Below, in pieces: positions 1 to 7,364 of a stretch of 9,398 bases of DNA. The notes below the pieces were generated by a model. That model did no database searches. It was not told the DNA's origin and worked only from the letters and a program-made list of their open reading frames with translations. Origin of the DNA: Chromatiales bacterium (lineage in GTDB: Bacteria > Pseudomonadota > Gammaproteobacteria > Chromatiales > Chromatiaceae). The stretch spans positions 1 to 9,398 of the forward strand of contig JANTHH010000109.1 of NCBI GenBank assembly GCA_024762485.1. The letters are read 5' to 3'. The number at the start of each line of letters is the position of its first letter. Position 1 is the stretch's first letter. Made by a program: the position numbers and the translations under genes.

Positions 1-68
1 CGGTCACTAGCCTATGTCGGCGCCATGCCGTGGGCAAGCATTCCAGGCCTAAAAAAAGCATTGGGGCC

Positions 69-2084
69 ATGAAGCCTACTTATAAAAAACCACCGCCCGA
101 CGAGCCCCGCCGACACCCGGCAGGTGGGCCCGGTCGCCATGTCCCCGGCCTTGACCTGATACGCCTGCGCGCCGAACAGGTGCAGGCGGTCTACGAGGCC
201 AGCGGGCTCGGCCTGTTCGCCAATCTGATGAGTGCCACGGCATTGTTGCTGGTGGTGCAGGGACAACCGGTTTCGCCGCTTGTGCTCAGTGTCTGGTACC
301 TCGCGATGTGGCTGCTGGTGGCTGTGCGCTGGCTCACCTATCGCCGTTATCTGCGGGCGCTTGACCCGGCGGATGCCAGTCGTTACTGGGGACGCCTGGC
401 GATCCTGGGGGCCGCGGCTTCGGGGCTGCTGTGGGGCTTGGTGCCGGTGCTGCTGTGGCCGGCAGATGGTCTGCTGCAGCAGGCGGCGATCGTCATCATC
501 CTCACCGGGATGACGGCGGGCGCCGCCAACACCCTGGCGCCGCTGATGCCGGCGGCACTGTCCTTTCTCGGCCTGTCGCTGCCGCCGTTGATCGTGCGGC
601 TGCTGCTGGAATTCGACCCGGTCTTCACCCTGCTCGGCATTCTCGTCGCGATCTATACGGTGATGCTGGTGATGGTGTCGCGGCGGACCAACCGGCTGGT
701 GGGCAGCGCATTCGCATCGCGATACCAGAAGGAACTGAGCGATGCGCGGGTGCTGGAGCAGGCCCATTACGACGAGCTCACCAAGCTGCCGAACCGCCGC
801 CTGTTGCAGGACCGGCTGCAGCAGGAATTTTCCCGTGCCCGCCGCTACCGGCGCCGTCTGGCGGTGCATTTTCTCGATCTGGACAACTTCAAGACCATCA
901 ACGATTCGCTGGGTCACCAGGTGGGCGACCTGCTGTTGATCGAGGTGGCGCGCCGGCTGCAGGGCCGACTGCGTGGCGAGGACGTGGCAGCCCGCCTCGG
1001 TGGCGACGAATTCGTCGTGCTGCAGACCGATCTGAGCCGGGGTGAGGAGGCGGCCCAGCGTACTGCCGAGACCCTGGCCAACGACATCCGGCGCCTGCTG
1101 GTGGCGCCCTACCTGATCCAGGGTCACGAGCTGCACATCAGCACCAGCATCGGCATTGCGGTGTTTCCGGATGATGGAGAGACCCCCGAGGATGTGCTCA
1201 AGCATGCGGATGCGGCCATGTACAAGGCCAAGGAGCAGGGGCGCAACCGGGTGCAGTTCTTCCTGCCGAGCATGCAGGAGGCGGCGACCCAGCGGGTGCG
1301 GCTGATGCGCGAACTGCGTGATGCCATGCGTGAGAACCAGTTGGTGATCCACTACCAGCCGCAGGTGGATGGCGAGGGCGGCCTGCATGGCCTGGAGGCG
1401 CTGGTGCGCTGGAACCGGCCGGGCCATGGTCTGGTGATGCCGCAGGATTTCATTGCCGTGGCGGAGGAGTCGGGGTTGATGTTCGAACTGCATGACTGGC
1501 TGCTCGGCCAGGTCTGCCAGGATATCCGCAGCATGCAGGATGCCTTCGGCGAGGACGGTTTCCCGCTGGTGTCGGTCAATATCAGTCCAAAGGAATTCCA
1601 CCGCACGGACCTGCGCGACCGGCTGGAGCGGGTGTTGCGACAGGCAGGCATCGCGCCCCGCTGCCTGCGGCTGGAGATCACCGAGGGTACGGCCATGGAC
1701 CACGTGGAGGAGGTCATCCCGCAGATGGAGGCGGTACGTGCGCTGGGTGTGACCTTCTCCATCGACGATTTCGGCACCGGTTATTCCTCGCTGGCCTACC
1801 TCAAACGGCTGCCGGTGGACACCTTGAAGATCGACCGCTCCTTCGTCCGCGACATCCTCACCGACCCCAACGATGCGCTGCTGGCCGAGACCATCATCAG
1901 CCTGGCCCATCTGATGGGTATCGAGACCGTTGCCGAGGGGGTGGAGGACGAAGCCGTGCTCGGATTCCTCAAGCAGAAAGGTTGCGACTATTTCCAGGGC
2001 TGGCTGTTCGGCCGGCCAGAACCCCTGGGCACGCTGTGGCCCCGCCTGCGGCCACCGTCCAGCAACGTCGAGCTGGTTTCTTGA
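69..2084 (+). CDS. Membrane-bound GGDEF-EAL protein (diguanylate cyclase / c-di-GMP phosphodiesterase)
   Basis: A cyclic-di-GMP turnover enzyme anchored in the inner membrane. Numbering from the ATG at 69, about six hydrophobic segments lie at residues 49-64, 70-88, 110-130, 138-156, 161-178 and 185-203, with no recognisable periplasmic sensor. The GGDEF domain spans about 234-397, with the metal-site stretch FLDLDNFK near 268-275, a canonical GGDEF at 311-315 and an inhibitory-site RGED at 302-305, five residues upstream as the family requires. The EAL domain spans about 417-660, with EAL at 443-445 (EALVRW), the loop DDFGTG at 566-571, Lys587 and the glutamates of ETVAEGVE at 619-626. Both catalytic sets look complete, so either activity or both are possible. 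The start is uncertain: an in-frame GTG at 30 adds 13 residues, and neither start has a strong ribosome binding site. The protein is 671 aa, a normal size. No obvious intrinsic terminator follows. Confidence 0.93.
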   Translation: MKPTYKKPPPDEPRRHPAGGPGRHVPGLDLIRLRAEQVQAVYEASGLGLFANLMSATALLLVVQGQPVSPLVLSVWYLAMWLLVAVRWLTYRRYLRALDPADASRYWGRLAILGAAASGLLWGLVPVLLWPADGLLQQAAIVIILTGMTAGAANTLAPLMPAALSFLGLSLPPLIVRLLLEFDPVFTLLGILVAIYTVMLVMVSRRTNRLVGSAFASRYQKELSDARVLEQAHYDELTKLPNRRLLQDRLQQEFSRARRYRRRLAVHFLDLDNFKTINDSLGHQVGDLLLIEVARRLQGRLRGEDVAARLGGDEFVVLQTDLSRGEEAAQRTAETLANDIRRLLVAPYLIQGHELHISTSIGIAVFPDDGETPEDVLKHADAAMYKAKEQGRNRVQFFLPSMQEAATQRVRLMRELRDAMRENQLVIHYQPQVDGEGGLHGLEALVRWNRPGHGLVMPQDFIAVAEESGLMFELHDWLLGQVCQDIRSMQDAFGEDGFPLVSVNISPKEFHRTDLRDRLERVLRQAGIAPRCLRLEITEGTAMDHVEEVIPQMEAVRALGVTFSIDDFGTGYSSLAYLKRLPVDTLKIDRSFVRDILTDPNDALLAETIISLAHLMGIETVAEGVEDEAVLGFLKQKGCDYFQGWLFGRPEPLGTLWPRLRPPSSNVELVS

Positions 2085-2259
2085 TATCGACCGGCCTATT
2101 GGCTACTGTTCCTTCTCCGATTGGTACGGTTGCTCATCCAGCCCTGGTTCCCCTTTTCCTTGCGGAAGACCCGTCCGAAAAACAGGTCCGGTGAAATCCG
2201 GAAGTGGGCCGGTGGCGGATTTTCACTGTTGAATCTGTCAGCACGACCACCGTATCAAA

Positions 2260-2347
2260 CAGCTGGGGGCGCCCCGTTCCTTTCCACAAGGCGGGCTGAG
2301 ACGAACCCTTGGAACCTGATCCAGTTAACACTGGCGTAGGGAAGCTG
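2260..2347 (+). promoter_or_regulatory. TPP riboswitch aptamer (THI element) upstream of thiC
   Basis: The thi-box landmarks appear in order: GGCTGAGA (about 2293-2300), ACCCTT, GAACCTGATC, a P5 stem CCAG/CTGG around TTAACA, and GCGTAGGGA ending near 2342. An outer stem CAGCT (2260-2264) pairs with AGCTG (2343-2347) and closes the aptamer. This is the standard thiamine-pyrophosphate sensor found before thiC in proteobacteria; bound TPP lowers thiC expression. I found no convincing promoter between 2085 and 2259. Confidence 0.95.
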
Positions 2348-2350
2348 AGT

Positions 2351-2365
2351 CAGAAGCGTCTTCTG
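2351..2365 (+). promoter_or_regulatory. Hairpin between TPP aptamer and ribosome binding site
   Basis: A perfect 6-bp stem CAGAAG/CTTCTG with loop CGT begins three bases after the aptamer. A GAAG at the 3' edge of the aptamer (2341-2344) could instead pair with CTTC at 2360-2363, so the hairpin could compete with the closed aptamer. No U-tract follows, so it is not an intrinsic terminator. A role in the expression platform is inferred. Confidence 0.45.
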
Positions 2366-2387
2366 TCTCCGACCCGCGCCCCGGAGA
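2366..2387 (+). promoter_or_regulatory. Ribosome-binding-site sequestering hairpin of thiC
   Basis: TCTCCG (2366-2371) is perfectly complementary to CGGAGA (2382-2387), with a 10-nt loop. The 3' arm contains the Shine-Dalgarno GGAGA (2383-2387), 7 nt before the thiC ATG at 2395. If it forms, the hairpin hides the ribosome binding site, which fits translational control by the riboswitch. The pairing is seen in the sequence; its ligand dependence is inferred. Confidence 0.6.
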
Positions 2388-2394
2388 TACCATC

Positions 2395-4290
<1,896 letters not shown>

Positions 4291-4309
4291 ATCTCGTTAA
4301 GCCAGGATG

Positions 4310-4338
4310 AAAAAAAGCCCGCATGAGCGGGCTTTTTT
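4310..4338 (+). terminator. Intrinsic terminator of thiC
   Basis: The 12-base arm AAAAAAGCCCGC (4311-4322) pairs perfectly with GCGGGCTTTTTT (4327-4338) around the loop ATGA, 20 nt after the thiC stop. The GC stem with a T-run is a textbook rho-independent terminator. The A-run on the 5' side means it could also work in the other direction, although no minus-strand gene points at it. Confidence 0.95.
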
Positions 4339-4383
4339 GTTCAGGGAGCAGGGTTGGCGGCTATTTCCCTGTCATTCGTGGCG

Positions 4384-4411
4384 TTGCCTTATGTGCCTGC
4401 GCGGCTACATT
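4384..4411 (+). promoter_or_regulatory. Possible sigma70 promoter for the DUF2189 gene
   Basis: TTGCCT (4384-4389) and TACATT (4406-4411) are separated by 16 nt, followed by an AT-rich TTTTTATAGG stretch. The position, after the thiC terminator and about 45-70 nt before the next start codon, is right for a promoter. The match is modest and this is only a candidate. Confidence 0.25.
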
Positions 4412-4455
4412 TTTTATAGGCATACGGCCCAATGGGCAATTGCGGAGATACGACC

Positions 4456-5292
4456 ATGGCCACCACGCAGCAAGTACCCAAGATCGACTATCAACCCCTG
4501 CAGTTGCCGGCGCGTAAACCTCTCAGTCGCGATGCGCCTTTGCGCTGGCTGCGGGAGGGCTGGCGCTACTGGCGGGCGATGCCGCTGGCCTCCTTTGTTT
4601 ATGGCTTGGTGTTTGCCTTGATCGGTGCCGGCATCACCTGGCTGGGCCTAAGTAAGCCTCAGTTCATCTTCACCTTCTGGACCGGCTTCTTGCTGGTTGG
4701 CCCCTTCTTCGCCATGGGGCTGTACCGCATCGCCCAGCAGTGGGACCAGGGCAACAAACCCAGTCTGCGCCGCTGCTGGCAGGTGATGGGTGAGCAGCGA
4801 ACCATGGTCGGCCTGTTCAGTGTCCTGCTGGGTCTGATCATGGTGGCCTGGATACGGGTGTCCACCCTGGCCGTCGCCCTCTATGTGGGCAGCGTGGCTT
4901 CGCCGTCGGCAGTCCTGTCGGTGCTGAGTTCCGCCGAGGGCCTGGGATTCATCGCCACTTTGTTTGGTGTCGGCGCCCTGTTTGCCGCAGGGATGTTCCT
5001 GCTGACCGCCTGGTCCTTGCCCATGGTCATCGATGGCAAGGTGGATTTCGCGACTGCGCTCGCCAGCAGCGTCAAGGCGGTGATCGAGCAACCCGGGCCC
5101 ATGCTGGTCTGGGCGGGCCTGGTGACCCTGCTTACCCTGACCGGGATGCTGACTTTCTTCCTCGGCTTTGTGGTGTTGTTCCCCTTGCTCGGCTACGCCA
5201 CCTGGGCCGGTTTCAAGGAGTTGTTCGGTGCACCGGAGGTTGAGGCCTATTCGGACCTAAGGTCGTCCAGCGGTGGCTATAGAAACAGATAG
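4456..5292 (+). CDS. DUF2189-family integral membrane protein
   Basis: A 278-aa multipass membrane protein of the DUF2189 type (COG5473-like); its biochemical function is not known. After a soluble N-terminus of about 40 residues (with the WLREGWRYWR block at 31-40), hydrophobic segments fall near residues 44-66, 70-90, 116-145, 162-190 and 215-245. The LLVGPFFAMGLYRIAQQW stretch at about 79-96 is the part most typical of the family. I chose ATG 4456 because GGAG (4444-4447) sits 8 nt upstream; an in-frame ATG at 4432 would add eight residues and bury this site. The gene is isolated from thiC by a terminator, so it is probably transcribed alone. The tail after residue 260 is polar and looks complete. 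Confidence 0.85.
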   Translation: MATTQQVPKIDYQPLQLPARKPLSRDAPLRWLREGWRYWRAMPLASFVYGLVFALIGAGITWLGLSKPQFIFTFWTGFLLVGPFFAMGLYRIAQQWDQGNKPSLRRCWQVMGEQRTMVGLFSVLLGLIMVAWIRVSTLAVALYVGSVASPSAVLSVLSSAEGLGFIATLFGVGALFAAGMFLLTAWSLPMVIDGKVDFATALASSVKAVIEQPGPMLVWAGLVTLLTLTGMLTFFLGFVVLFPLLGYATWAGFKELFGAPEVEAYSDLRSSSGGYRNR

Positions 5293-5322
5293 TCATTTCA
5301 GTACGGGCTCTAGCGTCTGGAC

Positions 5323-5352
5323 CAGAGGATGAAGATCTACAAGGTGATTTGA
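5323..5352 (+). repeat. thiC 3'-end-like sequence, copy 2
   Basis: This 30-base stretch aligns without gaps to the last 30 bases of thiC (4261-4290) at 23 of 30 positions, including an exact 12-base run (AGATCTACAAGG) and an aligned TGA. Read in the same frame it gives QRMKIYKVI-stop against QGAEIYKEV-stop in ThiC. Six of the seven differences change G or C in thiC to A or T here, as expected for a decaying copy. A stop codon 9 nt upstream in the same frame means it is not the end of a live gene. It lies 31 nt after the DUF2189 stop. Confidence 0.5.
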
Positions 5353-5742
5353 CCCCGATCTGCAGCCCCTGAGCAGCAGGTTTGCAGGGTTCCCACTCAG
5401 TCAGGATAGTTGTCGCCCCGCTTCGGCGGGTCTCTAATATCCATCCGAGAGGGAGCGAAGAGAGGACATCGTGGGCTATCCCAAAGAGCGGAAGGAAGCA
5501 GTTCTGAAGAAAAATGCTTCCGCCAAGCAACAAGACCATTCCACAGATTGCCAAAGAAGAAGGCATCTCTGAAGCGACGCTGTACAACTGGCGCAAGGCG
5601 GCACGCGCCGAAGGTCGCCTGATGCCTGATGGAGATAGCAGTCCGTCCGGCTGGTGCGCTTCGGATAAGTTTTCAGCCGTGCAGGAGACAGCGGCCATGA
5701 ATAAAGCCGAGCTGTCTGCCTACTGCCGGGAGAAAGGGCTGA
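5353..5742 (+). mobile_element. Remnant of an IS3-type insertion sequence
   Basis: This covers the non-coding leader and surviving orfA part of an insertion sequence. TGACCCC at 5350-5356 could be the start of a left terminal inverted repeat, but no right end exists here to compare with it. The leader contains a CCCGC-TTCG-GCGGG hairpin. The right end, including all of orfB with the DDE catalytic domain, is missing. Sequence change after 5742 marks the break. Boundaries are inferred. Confidence 0.45.
5417..5430 (+). other. Stable UUCG-type hairpin in the IS leader
   Basis: CCCGC (5417-5421) and GCGGG (5426-5430) enclose a TTCG tetraloop, followed by TCTCTAATAT rather than a T-run. It lies 40 nt before the transposase start. 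It may block read-through transcription or translation into the transposase, as hairpins near IS ends often do; that role is inferred. Confidence 0.5.
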
Positions 5743-5750
5743 AATATTAA
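5471..5750 (+). pseudogene. Frameshifted, truncated IS3-family orfA (helix-turn-helix transposase subunit)
   Basis: The GTG at 5471 has AGAGGA just upstream and opens with VGYPKERKEAVLKK, a typical start for this orfA group. Reading then breaks at a run of five A (5510-5514): dropping one A joins it to MLPPSNKTIPQIAKEEG in the next frame. The second frame carries the helix-turn-helix (about IPQIAKEEGISEATLYNWR) and continues through NKAELSAYCREKGL, then ends abruptly in KY-stop at 5750 where the homologous protein would continue. With an early frameshift, no orfB and a broken end it cannot encode a transposase. An internal start at 5514 could still yield a 78-aa DNA-binding fragment. Family assignment is from remembered sequence features. 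Confidence 0.75.
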
Positions 5751-5762
5751 GGAATATTAAGG
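5743..5762 (+). repeat. Tandem 10-bp duplication at the IS truncation point
   Basis: AATATTAAGG occurs twice back to back (5743-5752 and 5753-5762), exactly where transposase similarity ends and the 24-bp dispersed repeat begins. It may be a scar of the event that joined the two elements. Confidence 0.7.
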
Positions 5763-5781
5763 GACAGACCACGGTTTTTCT
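5758..5781 (+). repeat. 24-bp dispersed direct repeat, copy A (RAYT/REP-type)
   Basis: This sequence, containing CAGACCACGGTTTTTCT, matches 8095-8118 at 23 of 24 positions in the same orientation; the one difference is A5764 versus G8101. Sequences with the core GG(A/G)CAGACCACG are, from memory, common next to REP-associated tyrosine transposase genes in gammaproteobacteria. The second copy here does sit before such a remnant, while this copy precedes a thiC-like tail. Confidence 0.85.
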
Positions 5782-5782
5782 C

Positions 5783-5812
5783 AAGGGCAGTGAGATCTAT
5801 CAGGAGACCTGA
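5783..5812 (+). repeat. thiC 3'-end-like sequence, copy 3
   Basis: This stretch aligns without gaps to the last 30 bases of thiC at 21 of 30 positions, and at 17 of 21 over the final seven codons with the TGA aligned. In frame it reads KGSEIYQET-stop against QGAEIYKEV-stop. It directly follows the 24-bp repeat, whose TTTCTC end would add FL, also as in ThiC (FLEQGAEIY). The substitutions are more protein-like than in copy 2 (K/Q, A/S, V/T), so it could descend from a different ThiC allele. Confidence 0.45.
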
Positions 5813-6008
5813 CAGGACCTGGCACAGACAATCCTGTCTGGATGGGATTTGCACTGCCGCAGGCAGAGCAGGGGGCGCATACCGGGGTTTTGGTGATTAT
5901 GACGCAATGTCCCCGGGTTTACGCGACAACCATCGCCAAGCCCGCTGCTTTGCAGACGAGAATCATCCTGTCCCCTCTCTGGACAGGGTACGGCACCAGA
6001 CAATGGAG
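5813..6008. other. Non-coding stretch with small hairpins
   Basis: I see no gene here on either strand. It contains a 6-bp hairpin CAGACA/TGTCTG (5825-5840) just after the thiC-like tail, and a 7-bp hairpin CCTGTCC/GGACAGG (5967-5987). Neither is followed by a T-run. It separates the mobile-element debris from the GAF gene and may itself be degraded element sequence. Confidence 0.5.
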
Positions 6009-6034
6009 CGGTCATAGCCGTATAGCTATGACCG
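6009..6034 (-). terminator. Perfect 10-bp hairpin downstream of the GAF gene
   Basis: CGGTCATAGC (6009-6018) and GCTATGACCG (6025-6034) pair perfectly around CGTATA, 11 nt beyond the stop of the minus-strand GAF gene. Its place suggests a transcript end, but no T-run follows on the minus strand (CGCTCCATTG), so it is a 3'-protecting stem or weak terminator rather than a classical one. Confidence 0.45.
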
Positions 6035-6045
6035 CCCGGCCGGAC

Positions 6046-6951
6046 TCAAAGCGCCAGGACGACCACCGAGGCCAGCCGGCCGCCGCGGTTGACCGGGAGC
6101 GCGATCAAGGCCTCGCCCTCGTCCGGCGCCAGGGCGGACACCTGCGGACGGCCGGTCAGCCAGGCGGCGCCGAGGGGACCTTGCCCGCGGGCGATGGCCT
6201 GGTCGGCGTATTTCGCCGCCAGGTCGGTATCGAGATAGCAGTGGCCACTGTCGAAGTGCAGGTGCTGCCCCTCGGCATCGGGCAGCCAGACCTCGAAGCG
6301 CCGGGCGATGGGCGTGCCCTTGACGGAGAGGAAGGCGAGTACCTGCACCGTCTGCTCGTCCCGGAAGAAGGGAATGGCAAAGCCTGTGCTGATGCCGGCA
6401 TCGGCCGCATGGCTGGAGCGCAGGAAGGAATTGGAGTTGCCGATGTCCGGGATGATCACCGGCCGGCTTTCGGCCCAGGCCGTGCCCGGCAGGCCGCGGC
6501 CGCGCATGATGGTGAGACGCCGGGAGACCCATTCGAATTTCTCCAGTTCGCCGTAATAACCATCGAAGAGCCGCAGTTCATTGTCGCTGTGGCTCGGGTT
6601 CTCCCACACCTCCACGGCACCGCTGACCTCCGCGTCGCCCACGCAGAAAAGCACCACCACAGCCAGCAGGTAGTCACCGCAGAACAGCGGAAATGAAATC
6701 GCGCAGACGACATTGTCTTCCCGTGCCGCTTCCCCGCGCAGGAAGAAGCTGTTGTGCAGATCCGTGAGCACGATGGGGCGCCCCTGCGCCCAGGTCTTGC
6801 CGGGCAGGCCCTCGTCAAAACCAAAGCGCAGGTCAGCGCTCGCCCGTTCGAACGCCTTCAGCGAGCCGTAGTGGGCCGAACCCAGTGCTAGTTCTAGGCC
6901 GGTCTCTCCCGGCACCCAGACCTCCACGCCTTTGATGAATTCCTTGAGCAT
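6046..6951 (-). CDS. Protein of three tandem GAF-like modules
   Basis: A soluble 301-aa protein with no signal peptide, membrane segment or output domain. It is built from three related modules of about 85-105 residues: 9-111, 113-216 and 219-301. Each opens with an EVW strand (VEVWVPGE, VEVWENPS, FEVWLPDA) and carries a GAF-like GLPG-x-x-W-A-x-G-R-P signature: GLPGKTWAQGRP (48-59), GLPGTAWAESRP (153-164) and the degenerate GPLGAAWLTGRP (258-269). Modules 1 and 2 continue with hydrophobic strands typical of a GAF core (ISFPLFCGDYLLAVVVLF, FAIPFFRDE); module 3 lacks the middle loop. GAF domains bind small ligands or cofactors, and the ligand here is unknown. The ATG at 6951 has GAGG 6 nt upstream. 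The gene is divergent from a Crp/Fnr regulator, which may control it or share its signal. No catalytic function is evident. Confidence 0.85.
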   Translation of the reverse strand: MLKEFIKGVEVWVPGETGLELALGSAHYGSLKAFERASADLRFGFDEGLPGKTWAQGRPIVLTDLHNSFFLRGEAAREDNVVCAISFPLFCGDYLLAVVVLFCVGDAEVSGAVEVWENPSHSDNELRLFDGYYGELEKFEWVSRRLTIMRGRGLPGTAWAESRPVIIPDIGNSNSFLRSSHAADAGISTGFAIPFFRDEQTVQVLAFLSVKGTPIARRFEVWLPDAEGQHLHFDSGHCYLDTDLAAKYADQAIARGQGPLGAAWLTGRPQVSALAPDEGEALIALPVNRGGRLASVVVLAL

Positions 6952-6975
6952 CGTCTACCTCGAAACAAAATGTGC

Positions 6976-6990
6976 CACCCACGTTGGGTG
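6976..6990. promoter_or_regulatory. Palindrome upstream of the GAF gene, possible operator
   Basis: CACCCACGTTGGGTG is a perfect 6-bp inverted repeat with a 3-nt centre, 25 nt upstream of the GAF start codon. An overlapping alternative stem, GTTGG (6983-6987) with CCAAC (6994-6998), could form instead in the transcript. It could be a regulator site or a 5'-UTR structure. It does not match the FNR/CRP consensus, so the neighbouring regulator is not an obvious binder. Confidence 0.35.
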
Positions 6991-7093
6991 ACTCCAACCA
7001 GATAATTAGAAAGTATTTACAACAGAATCACATCGGCGTTGCAACAAAGCCGGCGGCAAACGACATCTTGTGCGTTACTTTTCTCTCGATGCA

Positions 7094-7157
7094 GTAGGGG
7101 CCCGGCTTGAACCTGCGAAGCCGGGAAGTAGTCGTTGCCGGCTTTCCCGGGCCCTAC
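7094..7157. repeat. Nested inverted repeat, MITE- or REP-like
   Basis: The outer arms GTAGGGGCCCGG (7094-7105) and CCGGGCCCTAC (7147-7157) pair with one bulged G. Inside them AAGCCGG (7118-7124) pairs perfectly with CCGGCTT (7138-7144) around a 13-nt loop. Just outside, GAACC (7109-7113) and GGTTC (7161-7165) are also complementary. The result is a 64-base cruciform-capable element with GTAGGG/CCCTAC ends. No T-run follows, so it is not a simple terminator. Confidence 0.55.
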
Positions 7158-7364
7158 TTGGTTCAACCGGTTTGTAGGGCGGCTTATATCAGTCGGGAAG
7201 TCGGAGAGGTGCAGCCCGCGTAACCTAGGACTGTCACCGTTTGTCCTGCATAGACACCTCCGCACTGTTTTCTGTGGGTTTAATTTGCCGCCACCCTGAA
7301 GGATCATGGAGCCTGGCTTTTGTCGATGTCGGCAAGGCCTGCGAATACACAGGATGAGAGCTCC

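Larger units (their letters stand above)
6952..7364. other. Divergent intergenic region (GAF protein / Crp-Fnr regulator)
   Basis: About 410 bases separate the two start codons. The GAF-proximal side is AT-rich (around 6999-7030) and holds a palindrome near the GAF start. The centre has a large nested inverted repeat (7094-7157), and GTAGGG occurs again at 7174-7179. The regulator-proximal side has a weak AGGAC/GTCCT inverted repeat (7227-7247). I found no convincing sigma70 or sigma54 promoter and no full TTGAT-N4-ATCAA FNR box. Confidence 0.6.

Noticed and set aside
12..1910. Long open frame (632 codons) on the minus strand opposite the GGDEF-EAL gene
   Set aside because: It is a by-product of GC-rich codon use: low-complexity His/Gln/Arg-rich translation, no domain, and the opposite strand encodes a clear enzyme.
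2229..2258. TTGAAT / TATCAA as a thiC promoter (18-nt spacing)
   Set aside because: Transcription would start at about 2265, inside the first stem of the TPP aptamer, so it is unlikely to serve the riboswitch.
5842..6696. Plus-strand open frame opposite the GAF gene
   Set aside because: No motif is visible, and the minus-strand frame has a repeated domain structure and a ribosome binding site.
7094..7165. Integron attC site or CRISPR-like repeat
   Set aside because: There is no RYYYAAC/GTTRRRY pair, no regularly spaced copies and no integrase or cas gene in the window.
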